64,000 nucleotides of DNA from CAVVSD01 sp963837655. Its GTDB lineage: Bacteria; Actinomycetota; Thermoleophilia; Solirubrobacterales; Solirubrobacteraceae. The position numbers were made by a program, and so were the translations under genes. A model generated the notes under the pieces. That model was not told the DNA's origin and did no database searches. It saw nothing but the letters and a program-made list of their open reading frames with translations. Below are positions 25,140 through 32,766 of this stretch, piece by piece. Within the stretch, counting starts at the first letter, position 1. Each line of letters opens with the position of its first letter. The DNA is taken from positions 434,001 to 498,000 of the forward strand of contig CAWIOK010000023.1 in the NCBI GenBank assembly GCA_963837655.1. The letters run 5' to 3'.

Positions 25140-26184
25140 ACGACGCGGAGCGTCGCTGGCGCCGCCTGGCTGCCGCGCCCAGCGCCGGGTTCTCCCAGCC
25201 GCTGTCGGCGGGGTTCACGTTCGTCCCCGGCGGGACGATCTCGTCGATGCGGTCGAGCACGGCCTGCTCGAGCACCAGATCCGCCGCGGGCAGCTGACTC
25301 TCCAGCTGCTGCATCGTGCGCGGCCCGATGATCGGCGAGGTCACCGCGGGGTGGTTGGCGACCCACGCGATCGCGAGCTGGATCAGCGAGATGCCGGCCT
25401 CGTCGGCCAGCTGCGCGAGCTGGTCGGCCGCGTCGAGCTTGCGCTGGTTGGCGGGCAGCGACAGGTCGTAGCGGTCGGCGAGCCGGCGGCGCGCCGCGGA
25501 CGCCGGTGTGGGTGCGTCGGCGCCCTTGCGGTAGCGGCCCGACAGCCAGCCGCCGCCGAGCGGGCTCCACGGGATCACGCCCATCGCGTAGCGCTCGGCG
25601 GTCGGCAGCACGTCGGCCTCGATCCCCCGCACGAGCATGGAGTAGGGCGGCTGCTCGGACACGTAGCGCTGCAGACCGCGGTCACGCGCGACCCACTGCG
25701 CCTCCACCATCGTCGCCGCGGGGAAGGTCGAGGAGCCGACGTAGCGGACCTTGCCCTGGTGCACGAGGTCGCTGAGCGCGCCGAGCGTCTCCTCGATGTC
25801 GGTGTCCGGGTCGTAGCGGTGGACCTGGTACAGGTCGATCCAGTCTGTGCCCAGGCGCCGCAGCGAGCTCTCGACCTCCTGCATGATCCAGCGCCGGGAG
25901 ACGCCGCCCTGATTCGGGGCCTCTCCCATCGGGACGAAGAACTTCGTCGCGAGCACGACGTCGTCGCGCTTCCCGCCGCCCAGCGCCTTGCCGACGATCT
26001 CCTCCGACTCGCCCTGCGAGTAGATGTCGGCGGTGTCGATGAAGTTGATCCCCGCGTCCATGGCCGCGTGGATGATCCGGATCGATTCGTCGTGGTCGGT
26101 AGTGCCCCAGGCGCCGAACATCATCGCGCCGAGGCACAGCTTGCTGACCGAGACGCCGGTGCGTCCCAGGGGGCGCAGCTCCAT
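25120..26184 (-). CDS. Aldo/keto reductase
   Basis: A 354-residue NADPH-dependent TIM-barrel oxidoreductase. The catalytic tetrad is visible: Asp and Tyr in FIDTADIYSQGESE, Lys in VVLATKFF and His in LYQVHRYDP. The cofactor-binding end is SPIIGPRTMQQLES. The last ~20 residues are Arg/Ser-rich and unlike the family. Its ATG (26184) lies 11 nt downstream of the cupin gene stop on the same strand, so cupin and reductase form an operon. Confidence 0.9.
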   Translation of the reverse strand: MELRPLGRTGVSVSKLCLGAMMFGAWGTTDHDESIRIIHAAMDAGINFIDTADIYSQGESEEIVGKALGGGKRDDVVLATKFFVPMGEAPNQGGVSRRWIMQEVESSLRRLGTDWIDLYQVHRYDPDTDIEETLGALSDLVHQGKVRYVGSSTFPAATMVEAQWVARDRGLQRYVSEQPPYSMLVRGIEADVLPTAERYAMGVIPWSPLGGGWLSGRYRKGADAPTPASAARRRLADRYDLSLPANQRKLDAADQLAQLADEAGISLIQLAIAWVANHPAVTSPIIGPRTMQQLESQLPAADLVLEQAVLDRIDEIVPPGTNVNPADSGWENPALGAAARRRQRRSASSSRGRG

Positions 26185-26195
26185 GTGCGTTCCTC

Positions 26196-26603
26196 TCAGG
26201 TCGCCGGGGCGGCGGCGTACTCGTCGTCGGTCACCTTGTCGCCCCAGACGGCGAGTGCGTGGTCGGCGTCGACCTCGTTCATGGCGATGTGCGCCATGAA
26301 GCGGTTCGGGGCTGCGCCGTGCCAGTGATCCTCATCGGGCTCGAAGAAGACGCGGTCACCGGGACGGATGACCTCGATCGGCCCGCCACGACGCTGGCAC
26401 AGCCCGACGCCCTCGGTCACGAAGATGGTCTGACCCAGCGCGTGGGTGTGCCACGCGGTGCGCGCGCCCGGCGTGAAGTGGACGAGGTTGGCCTGCACAC
26501 GTGCGGGCGCTGGCGCGGCGGCGACCGCGTCGAGGTAGACGTCGCCGGTGAACCAATCCGCCGGAGCCTTGACGGTGTCGGTGCTGCTTCGGGTGATGTC
26601 CAT
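26196..26603 (-). CDS. Cupin domain protein
   Basis: A 135-residue single-domain cupin. Motif 1 is TPGARTAWHTHALGQTIFVT (with His-x-His and a later Gln/Glu position), motif 2 is RPGDRVFFEPDEDHWHGA, giving the metal-binding His set of a small beta barrel. A TAGGGT box 6 nt before ATG 26603 points to leaderless transcription. It leads the operon with the aldo/keto reductase. Such small cupins are often carboxymuconolactone-pathway or quercetinase-like proteins, but no reaction can be assigned. Confidence 0.82.
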   Translation of the reverse strand: MDITRSSTDTVKAPADWFTGDVYLDAVAAAPAPARVQANLVHFTPGARTAWHTHALGQTIFVTEGVGLCQRRGGPIEVIRPGDRVFFEPDEDHWHGAAPNRFMAHIAMNEVDADHALAVWGDKVTDDEYAAAPAT

Positions 26604-26809
26604 GGCACGACCCTACGGGCGATCACGCGCTCCGCCGAGCCGGGGCACGCGGCCCACAGCGGGACGGAGGAGCAGGCTGGCGCGGACGAGCTCGCGCTGA
26701 CGGGTGTGCGCATCAGGCTCGGCGAGCAGCCCACGAAGCTCGAGCGTGGAGCGGAGCGGGCCCGTGTCGAGTGGCGCGGCGAGCCCCCGTCGAGACGGCG
26801 GAGGACCGG

Positions 26810-27484
26810 TCACGACGCCCTGAGCACGTAGCCGATCCCGCGGACCGAATGGAGCACGCGCGGTTCCCCCTGAGCCTCGGTCTTGCGCCGCAGGCACCCG
26901 ACGTAGGCCTCGAGCGAGTTCGAGGCGGGACCGAAGTCGTAGCCCCACACGCGTTCGAAGATCTGCGCCCGCGTCAGCACCTGCCGGGGGCGACGTAGGA
27001 ACAGCTCGAGCAGCAGGAACTCGGTGCGCGTCAGCTCGGTGGCGCATCCGTCGCGGATGACCTGACGCTCCAGCGGGTCGAGCTCGAGATCGCCGAACCG
27101 CAGCCGCTTCGAAGGGCCGACCCGGCTCGACCGGCGCAACAGCGCTCGTAGCCGTGCGAGCAGCTCCTCCCGCGCGAACGGCTTGGCCAGGTAGTCGTCG
27201 GCACCGGCCTCCAGGCACGTCGCGCGGTCGCGCACCCGCTCGCCGCCGGTGAGCATGAGGACCGGCGTCCGGTCGCCCGTGTCGCGCATCCGTCGGCAGA
27301 TCTCCAGCCCGTCGAGGTCGGGCATGCGGACATCGAGCAGGATCGCGTCCGCGGGCACCGCCGCGTGGCTGCGCCACGCGGCGGACCCGCACCCGGCGAA
27401 CGACACGTCGAAGCCCTCGACCTCGAGGATCGACCCGAGCTCCTCCCGCACCTCGGGCTCATCGTCGGCGACCAAGACGTGCAC
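26810..27484 (-). CDS. OmpR/PhoB-family response regulator (orphan)
   Basis: A 224-residue response regulator. The receiver domain (about 1-120) has the acidic pair in VADDEPEVREEL, the phosphoacceptor Asp51 in ILLDVRMPDLDG, Thr/Ser in MLTGG and Lys in YLAKPFAREEL. The C-terminal winged helix shows LTRTEFLLLELFLRRPRQVL and SVRGIGYVLR. GTG 27484 gives the standard N-terminus; ATG 27517 is an in-frame alternative without a ribosome binding site. No sensor kinase is adjacent. It is a candidate to bind the 11-bp repeats upstream of the MacA/MacB-like operon (speculative). Confidence 0.85.
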   Translation of the reverse strand: MHVLVADDEPEVREELGSILEVEGFDVSFAGCGSAAWRSHAAVPADAILLDVRMPDLDGLEICRRMRDTGDRTPVLMLTGGERVRDRATCLEAGADDYLAKPFAREELLARLRALLRRSSRVGPSKRLRFGDLELDPLERQVIRDGCATELTRTEFLLLELFLRRPRQVLTRAQIFERVWGYDFGPASNSLEAYVGCLRRKTEAQGEPRVLHSVRGIGYVLRAS

Positions 27485-27608
27485 GCGGCAATGGAACCTG
27501 AGGAATCCGAACGGCATGTGAGGACTGCCACTAAGCCTGCGTTAACGCGACCCGGATCACTCGCGCCGGGTGAGGCGCAGCCACGCGGGCGAGGAGGACC
27601 ATCGGGTC

Positions 27609-27989
27609 ATGATCGAGCGACTCCACGACATGCCTGCGGGCACGCTCGGATTCCGCGTCAGCGGCGAGGTCGAGCGCGAGGACTACGACGAGGTGCTCAC
27701 GCCCGAGCTGCGCCGCGCGCTCGAGTCAGGCGACGGGCTGCGGACGCTGTACCTCATCGAGGACGTCGAGGAGATGGAGGCCGGCGCGCTGTGGGCGGAC
27801 GCGAGGCTCGGCGCCGACCTCGGCATCCGCCACCACGACGCCTGGGTCCGCTCCGCGATCGTGACCGATATCGGCTGGATGGTCCGCGCCGTGCGCCTGT
27901 TCGCCTGGATGATCCCGGGAGAGACGCGCGTCTACCCGGTCGCCGAGCTGAACACGGCGACGGCGTGGGTGGCAGGCGACAGGGAGTAG
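27609..27989 (+). CDS. SpoIIAA-like STAS/CRAL-TRIO-type protein
   Basis: A 126-residue protein of the SpoIIAA-like family. It begins MIERLHDMPAGTLGFRVSGE and continues with VEREDYDEVLTPELRRAL, LRTLYLIEDVEEMEAGALWAD and WVRSAIVTDIGWMVRAV, the typical pattern of this single-domain family, which is thought to bind small hydrophobic molecules or act in signalling. ATG 27609 is set by GGAGGA at 27591-27596. A 10-bp hairpin overlaps the stop codon. Confidence 0.75.
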   Translation: MIERLHDMPAGTLGFRVSGEVEREDYDEVLTPELRRALESGDGLRTLYLIEDVEEMEAGALWADARLGADLGIRHHDAWVRSAIVTDIGWMVRAVRLFAWMIPGETRVYPVAELNTATAWVAGDRE

Positions 27990-27998
27990 TCGCCTGCC
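27971..27998. terminator. Bidirectional terminator hairpin overlapping a stop codon
   Basis: GGCAGGCGAC (27971-27980) and GTCGCCTGCC (27989-27998) form a perfect 10-bp stem with an 8-nt loop. It contains the TAG of the SpoIIAA-like gene and ends 2 nt before the convergent gene's stop, so it probably ends both transcripts. Confidence 0.65.
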
Positions 27999-28000
27999 CG

Positions 28001-28291
28001 TCAGGAGGCCGGCGCGGTGACGCCGTGTCTGCGCAGGTAGTCCAGGTAGAACGGGCGCATCGCCTCGCCGACCTCGCCCTGACCGGACTCGGTGATGTCG
28101 TCGACGTGCGCGCTGAGTTTCAGGACGTTGGTCTCGGCCTGATCGAGGTTGCCGGTCGCAGCCTCCGCCGCCGGCAGCGTCTCGACGAGCTGCCAGAAGA
28201 ACTTGACGTCAAGGTGGCGCTTCGCGCGGTGGACCGCGAGGTCGTGCAGCTCCGACGAGGAGAGTGCGTCGAGGCCGTCATCGTCGCTCAT
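28001..28291 (-). CDS. Hypothetical 96-residue helical protein
   Basis: Acidic N-terminus (MSDDDGLDALSSSELHDLAV), then a largely helical sequence (KRHLDVKFFWQLVETLPAA; MRPFYLDYLRRHG). No membrane segment. A TACTGT box 7 nt before ATG 28291 suits leaderless transcription. I do not recognise a family; the steady amphipathic pattern and intact small size suggest a real gene. Divergent from the 47-residue peptide gene. Confidence 0.6.
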   Translation of the reverse strand: MSDDDGLDALSSSELHDLAVHRAKRHLDVKFFWQLVETLPAAEAATGNLDQAETNVLKLSAHVDDITESGQGEVGEAMRPFYLDYLRRHGVTAPAS

Positions 28292-28431
28292 GACCGGGAC
28301 AGTACCTCGCGACGATGCAGGCCGGGGGTTAGCACCACCCCGCTGGAGGGTTCCCCCGATGCCTCGGGCGTCGACGGCGCGGCACACTGGTGCTCGTCCG
28401 ATCCCGCCCCCGCCGACGCTGAGAGACCGTC

Positions 28432-28575
28432 ATGGAATCCCGCACCCGCCCCGATCGAAACTCCGTCACCACCGTCCGCGAGGAGATCCGCACCTCGACC
28501 GACGAGATCAAGGACGAGATGCTCACGGACCTGCTGATCCATTCCTACCCGCAGCGGACCAGCCAGGACAACTAG
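28432..28575 (+). CDS. 47-residue conserved peptide, copy 1
   Basis: ATG 28432 to TAG 28575 encodes a hydrophilic 47-residue peptide: N-terminal MESRTRPDRNSVTTVRE, central TSTDEIKDEMLTDLL, end YPQRTSQDN. A second peptide of exactly 47 residues at 45122-45265 matches it at 28 of 47 positions without gaps, strongest in the KDEMLT-LL core and the SQD end. Shared length and conserved ends argue strongly that both are translated. No signal peptide or cysteine. It precedes a flavoprotein dehydrogenase operon by 42 nt. Role unknown: a precursor peptide, regulatory peptide or small subunit are all possible. Confidence 0.75.
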   Translation: MESRTRPDRNSVTTVREEIRTSTDEIKDEMLTDLLIHSYPQRTSQDN

Positions 28576-28595
28576 GCAGCATCCCCTCCGGGCCT

Positions 28596-28609
28596 GTTGG
28601 TATACCATC
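28596..28609. promoter_or_regulatory. GntR (FCD)-type operator TGGTATACCA
   Basis: A perfect 10-nt dyad TGGTATACCA at 28598-28607, extended by flanking CCTG/CAGG to a near-perfect 20-nt palindrome, lies just before the subunit-3 gene and covers its TACCAT -10-like box (28603-28608). This core equals the one known for ExuR/UxuR-type FCD regulators. The same bases lie in the loop of a larger hairpin (stem CAGCATC 28577-28583 with GATGCTG 28616-28622) that would hide ATG 28617. Confidence 0.55.
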
Positions 28610-28616
28610 AGGCCGG

Positions 28617-29072
28617 ATGCTGTCTGACCAATCCGTGGGTCCGTTCGACGCGGCGCAGACGCGCACGCTCCGGACCATCGCAGACCGCCTGATCCCCACC
28701 GACGAGCTCGGCCCCGGCGCCCTTCCCGCCGGGGCCGTCGAGTACGTCGGTCAGGCGCTGGCCGGCGACGATGCGCACCTCCTCCCCGCGTACGTCGCCG
28801 GCCTCTCCTCTCTCGACGCGACCGCACGCGAGCGGCACGGGCAGGCGTTCGCCGACATCGAACCCGCCGAGCAGGACGCGCTGCTCGCCGATCTCGAGCG
28901 CGGGACGTCGAGTGCGTTCTTCGAGCTCCTGCGACGCCAGGTGTTCGAGGGCATGTTCGGCGACCCGTCCTACGGGGGCAACCGGGACCGCGCGGGCTGG
29001 ACCCTCCTGGGCTACGACGGCCCGCAGGCGGTGTGGACGGAGCCCGAGCAGCGGATCGGCACGGTCGGATGA
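28617..29072 (+). CDS. Gluconate 2-dehydrogenase subunit 3 family protein
   Basis: A 151-residue small subunit of GMC-type membrane dehydrogenases (gluconate/glucose dehydrogenase subunit 3). It starts MLSDQSVGPFDAAQTRTLRT, with IADRLIPTDELGPGALPAGA, a helical middle, and FEGMFGDPSYGGNRDRAGW near the end, the most conserved segment of the family. Family members usually have a Tat signal, absent here, so the complex may stay in the cytoplasm. Its stop overlaps the GMC subunit's start (ATGA), giving translational coupling. A GntR-type operator precedes it. Confidence 0.87.
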   Translation: MLSDQSVGPFDAAQTRTLRTIADRLIPTDELGPGALPAGAVEYVGQALAGDDAHLLPAYVAGLSSLDATARERHGQAFADIEPAEQDALLADLERGTSSAFFELLRRQVFEGMFGDPSYGGNRDRAGWTLLGYDGPQAVWTEPEQRIGTVG

Positions 29073-30745
29073 CGCAACGCCTACCGGAGGCCGACGTCGT
29101 GATCGTCGGCCTGGGCGCCGCGGGCGGGATCGCCGCGCACGTCCTGACCGCCGCCGGCCTGGACGTCGTGGGCCTGGAAGCAGGACCGCGGCTCACGCGC
29201 GACGACCACGCGTTCGACGAGATCCGCAACGACACGCGGGCGTGGCTCGCACGGCCGAAGGCGCTGCACGAGCAGCCGACCTGGCGTGAGGATGCGTCCG
29301 TCGAGGCCGGTCCCTCCCCCTGGCCGACGCTGATGATGAACGCGGTCGGGGGCACCACGGTGCACTACGACGGCCTGAGCATCCGCTTCCTGCCCTGGAA
29401 CTTCCGCAGCCGCAGCGCGACGATCGAGCGCTACGGCGAGGGCGCCGTGCCAGACGGCTCGACGCTCGCAGACTGGCCGCTCTCCTACGACGAGCTCGAG
29501 CCGTTCTACGACCGCGTCGAGTGGGAGCTGGGGGTGAGCGGCGCCGAACGCAGCCCATTCGACGGCCCCCGCACCCGCGGGTTCCCCATGGCGCCGCTGC
29601 GCAGGACGGGGTGGGGCGACCTCGTCGCGGGTGCCGCGTCGAGCCTGGGCTGGCATCCGTTCCCCGCACCGGCGGCGATCAACACCGAGCCGTTCGACGG
29701 CCGTGGCGTCTGCACGTTCTGCGGGTTCTGCCAGAACAACGTCTGCCACCAGGACGCGAAGGCGTCCACGAACCTCAACGTCATCGCTCGTGCCGAGGCG
29801 ACGGGGCTGCTGCGCATCGAGACGGGCGCGCGCGTGCTCCGGGTGGACACCGGCGACGACGGGCTGGCGCGCGGCGTGCGGTTCGTCCGCGACGGGGAGA
29901 CGTTCTCCCAACCCGCCAAGGTGGTGCTCGTCGGAACCTACGTGTACGAGAACACGCGCCTGCTGCTGCTCTCCACCTCCAAGGCGCACCCCGGCGGCCT
30001 CGGCAACGACCGCAGCCAGGTGGGCGCTGGCTACATGGCGCACGTGTTCCCGATGACGTACGGGCGGTTCCCCGGCAAGCGGCTGAACCTCTTCAACGGC
30101 AACGGCTCGCAGGTCACCTGCATCGACGACTTCAACGCCGACAACTTCGATCACGCCGGCGAGGACTTCGTCGGCGGCGGGATGATCACGAACACGCACG
30201 AGCTGGCCCCGCTCATGTTCGCGCGCGGGACCCCGCACCCGTCGTACGTCCCGCGCTGGGGCTCGGCGTGGAAGGCGTGGATGAAGGAGAACGCGCAGTC
30301 GGTCGGCTCGATCTACGCGCAGTTCGACGCCCTCCCCTACGAGGACAACCGGCTCGACCTCGACCCGGCGACGACCGACCCCCACGGGGCGCCCGTCGTC
30401 CGCGTGACCCACCGGATCCACGCCAACGAGCAGGCGGCGTGCGCCTTCATCGCGCGCCGGCAGGACGAGCTCCTGCAGGAGATGGGCGCTGCGGAGACCT
30501 GGCAGACGCCGGGCCTGCACGTGGAGGGTCGCCACTGCGCGGGCGGGACCCGGATGGGCGACGACCCCGACACCTCGGTCGTCGACGGCTGGGGCCTCAT
30601 CCACGACACGCCGAACGTCGGCGTCCTCGGCGCCTCCGTCTTCCCGTCCGTGGGCGGCAGCAACCCGACGCTGACGGTGCAGGCGGTGGCGTGGCGCACG
30701 GCGCAGCGCATCGTCGACGACTGGGGCGCGATCGCCAGGCCGTGA
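29069..30745 (+). CDS. GMC family oxidoreductase (dehydrogenase catalytic subunit)
   Basis: A 558-residue FAD-dependent GMC oxidoreductase, the catalytic partner of subunit 3; related enzymes oxidise sugars, sugar acids or alcohols. FAD motif: VVIVGLGAAGGIAA (about 10-23). PRTRGFPMAP, AINTEPFDGR and a C-terminal GGTRMGDDPDTSVVD plus VGGSNPTLTVQA carry the active-site His region and FAD end. A cysteine set C215, C218, C221 and C226 (CTFCGFCQNNVC) may hold an iron-sulfur cluster, as reported for the 3Fe-4S centre of FAD-glucose dehydrogenases. No export signal. No cytochrome subunit is adjacent, so the electron acceptor is unknown. Confidence 0.9.
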   Translation: MTQRLPEADVVIVGLGAAGGIAAHVLTAAGLDVVGLEAGPRLTRDDHAFDEIRNDTRAWLARPKALHEQPTWREDASVEAGPSPWPTLMMNAVGGTTVHYDGLSIRFLPWNFRSRSATIERYGEGAVPDGSTLADWPLSYDELEPFYDRVEWELGVSGAERSPFDGPRTRGFPMAPLRRTGWGDLVAGAASSLGWHPFPAPAAINTEPFDGRGVCTFCGFCQNNVCHQDAKASTNLNVIARAEATGLLRIETGARVLRVDTGDDGLARGVRFVRDGETFSQPAKVVLVGTYVYENTRLLLLSTSKAHPGGLGNDRSQVGAGYMAHVFPMTYGRFPGKRLNLFNGNGSQVTCIDDFNADNFDHAGEDFVGGGMITNTHELAPLMFARGTPHPSYVPRWGSAWKAWMKENAQSVGSIYAQFDALPYEDNRLDLDPATTDPHGAPVVRVTHRIHANEQAACAFIARRQDELLQEMGAAETWQTPGLHVEGRHCAGGTRMGDDPDTSVVDGWGLIHDTPNVGVLGASVFPSVGGSNPTLTVQAVAWRTAQRIVDDWGAIARP

Positions 30746-30757
30746 CACGATCCGGGC

Positions 30758-31789
30758 GTGGTGCTCCAGCCCGGCTCAGACCTCCTCGAGGCGCTGCTCG
30801 CCAGCCTCGGCGACGCCGTGTACCTCGTCGACCCGGACGGGCGCGTCCGGTTCGCGAACCCCACGGCGGTCGCCACGCTCGGCTACGACCGGGAGGAGGA
30901 CCTCCTCGGCGCGCCGAGCCACGCCACGATCCACCACACCCGGCCGGACGGGACGCCGTTCCCAGAGGACGAGTGCCCGCTGCTGCGCCCGCGCGCGACG
31001 GGTGAGACCGTGCGGGTCGATCACGACTGGTTCGTCCGCCGCGACGGCGAGCTGGTGCCCGTCGCCTACAGCTCCGCACCCGTCCAGGTCGACGGCGGCC
31101 GCGGCGCTGTCGTGGCCTTCCGCGACATCTCCGAGCCGCTGCGCGCCGAGGCCGAGCGCGTCCGGGCGGCGGAGCTGCACGCCTCGCGCGCCCGGATCGT
31201 GGCGGCGGCCGACGCCGAGCGCCGGCGCCTGGGCCGCGACCTGCACGACGGTGCGCAGGCGCGGCTGGTCAACGTGGCCATCGCGCTGCAGCTCGCGGCC
31301 CAGCGCAGCGGCGAGGACGACCTCGTGGCCGACGCGCTGGGCGAGCTGCGCCTGGCGATGGACGAGCTGCGCGACCTCGCCTCGGGGCTCCTGCCGTCCG
31401 TGTTGACCCACCACGGGCTGGCCGCCGCGGTCGAGACGCTGACGGCGAGGGCTCCGTTGCCCGTAACCGTCTCGGTTCCGGACGACCGCTACCCCGAGGG
31501 CGTGGAGGTCGCCGCGTACTTCGTCGTCGCCGAGGCGCTGACGAACGTCGCCAAGCACGCCGGGGCGACCGAGGCCTGGGTCCACATCGCAGCCGATCGC
31601 GACGCGCTCACCGTCGAGATCGGCGACGACGGCCGCGGCGGCGCCGACCGAGTGGCGGGCAGCGGCCTGGGCGGGCTGGAGGATCGCGTCGCCGCGCTGG
31701 ACGGGACGCTCGTCGTCGAGAGCGCGCCCGGCGCCGGCACGCGTGTCCGGGCGCGGCTGCCGCTCGCTACGACGCGCGCAGCAGCGTGA
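30758..31789 (+). CDS. PAS-containing sensor histidine kinase (NarL-type partner)
   Basis: A 343-residue soluble kinase. A PAS domain (about 8-125: DAVYLVDPDGRVRFANPTA) is followed by the HisKA_3 dimerisation helix with phosphoacceptor His163 in RRLGRDLHDGAQARL, then the ATPase with N-box EALTNVAKHAG and G-box SGLGGLEDRVAAL. It lacks membrane segments, so it senses something in the cytoplasm, perhaps redox through PAS. The LuxR-type regulator gene runs towards it and overlaps its end by 23 nt, an unusual layout for a cognate pair. GTG start at 30758. Confidence 0.87.
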   Translation: MVLQPGSDLLEALLASLGDAVYLVDPDGRVRFANPTAVATLGYDREEDLLGAPSHATIHHTRPDGTPFPEDECPLLRPRATGETVRVDHDWFVRRDGELVPVAYSSAPVQVDGGRGAVVAFRDISEPLRAEAERVRAAELHASRARIVAAADAERRRLGRDLHDGAQARLVNVAIALQLAAQRSGEDDLVADALGELRLAMDELRDLASGLLPSVLTHHGLAAAVETLTARAPLPVTVSVPDDRYPEGVEVAAYFVVAEALTNVAKHAGATEAWVHIAADRDALTVEIGDDGRGGADRVAGSGLGGLEDRVAALDGTLVVESAPGAGTRVRARLPLATTRAAA

Positions 31790-32423
31790 GGACCGCCATG
31801 ACGCGGCGGTGCTCGTCGTGCGCGTGGCCGATGTCGAGCTTGGCGAAGATGCGCGTCACGTGCTTCTCCACCGCCGCGACGCTGACCACGAGCGCATCGG
31901 CGATGCCCTGGTTGGACTTCCCCTCCGCCATGAGCCCGAGCACCTCGCGCTCGCGAGGGCTGAGCGCGTCGAGCGGGTTGTCCTTGCGCCGGCGCCCGAC
32001 CATGCGGGCGACGACCTCGGGGTCCAGTGCGGAGCCGCCGTCCGCGACCCGGCGCACTGCGTCGGCGAACGAGCCGATGTCGGCCACGCGGTCCTTGAGC
32101 AGGTAGCCGACGCCGGAGGCATCGTCGCCGATGAGGTCGAGCGGGTAGCGCTCGTCGAGGAACTGGGAGAGCACGAGGACGCCCATATCGGGCAGCTCCC
32201 GGCGCAGGCGGATCGCCGCGCGCAGGCCGTCGTCGGTGCCGTCGGGCGGCATCTGCACGTCGACGATCGCGACGTCGGGGCGGTGCGCGGAGGCCTTGCG
32301 GACGAGCTCCTCGGCGTCGCCCGCCTGGGCGACGACGTCGAAGCCCGCGTCCGCGAGCAGGCGGGCGAGGCCTTCACGCAGAAGGACCTGGTCCTCTGCG
32401 ATCAGGACGCGGGGCGCCGCCAT
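31767..32423 (-). CDS. NarL/LuxR-family response regulator
   Basis: A 218-residue response regulator. Receiver: acidic pair in VLIAEDQVLLREGL, phosphoacceptor Asp55 in VAIVDVQMPPDG, Ser in VLSQF and Lys in YLLKDRV. The C-terminal LuxR helix-turn-helix shows LSPREREVLGLMAEGKSNQG followed by AVEKHVTRIFAKL. It is the expected partner of the neighbouring HisKA_3 kinase although transcribed convergently with a 23-nt overlap. ATG 32423 has TACCAT 8 nt upstream, a leaderless-type start. Confidence 0.88.
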   Translation of the reverse strand: MAAPRVLIAEDQVLLREGLARLLADAGFDVVAQAGDAEELVRKASAHRPDVAIVDVQMPPDGTDDGLRAAIRLRRELPDMGVLVLSQFLDERYPLDLIGDDASGVGYLLKDRVADIGSFADAVRRVADGGSALDPEVVARMVGRRRKDNPLDALSPREREVLGLMAEGKSNQGIADALVVSVAAVEKHVTRIFAKLDIGHAHDEHRRVMAVLTLLRAS

Positions 32424-32508
32424 CGGCCGGGATGGTAGGGCTCGCCCTACCTCGGGAGTCCGCTGCGCCCCAGCGACATCGGCCCTCGCGGGGCCCAGAC
32501 TTGGTCGC

Positions 32509-32766
32509 ATGTCCCGTCTCCTCTTCACCGTCCGCTACATCCTCCCCACGGCGGTGATCCTGATCGGGCTCGTGCTCTTCCTCCTCGATCCCACCGTCGA
32601 GGGCGCCGAGGGCCCGGCCGCGTTCATCGGCGCCGGGCTGAGCGTGTGGCTGCTGAACGTGCTGCATCGGATCGGCGTCGACGGCGATGCCGAGCGCACC
32701 GCCGAGGACGCCGCCCGCACGCACTTCGACCGCTACGGCCGCTGGCCCGACGAGGCGCCGCGGTGA
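32509..32766 (+). CDS. Small two-helix membrane protein
   Basis: An 85-residue protein with two membrane helices (LPTAVILIGLVLFLLD and AFIGAGLSVWLLNVLHRIGV) and an acidic cytoplasmic tail ending THFDRYGRWPDEAPR. That tail pattern recurs in small actinobacterial membrane proteins of unknown role. ATG 32509 has CAGACT 7 nt upstream, a weak leaderless-type box. A decayed acylphosphatase frame follows at once. Confidence 0.6.
   Translation: MSRLLFTVRYILPTAVILIGLVLFLLDPTVEGAEGPAAFIGAGLSVWLLNVLHRIGVDGDAERTAEDAARTHFDRYGRWPDEAPR

Noticed and set aside
26604..26809. Possible small gene on the minus strand between cupin and response regulator
   Set aside because: Frames here lack a start with a signal and have no family-like pattern; more likely intergenic.
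28432..30745. A mycofactocin-like system (small peptide plus GMC oxidoreductase)
   Set aside because: The peptide lacks the MftA C-terminal Val-Tyr and Cys pattern, and no radical-SAM or MftB/C/D/E gene is present. A second peptide copy occurs without any GMC gene.
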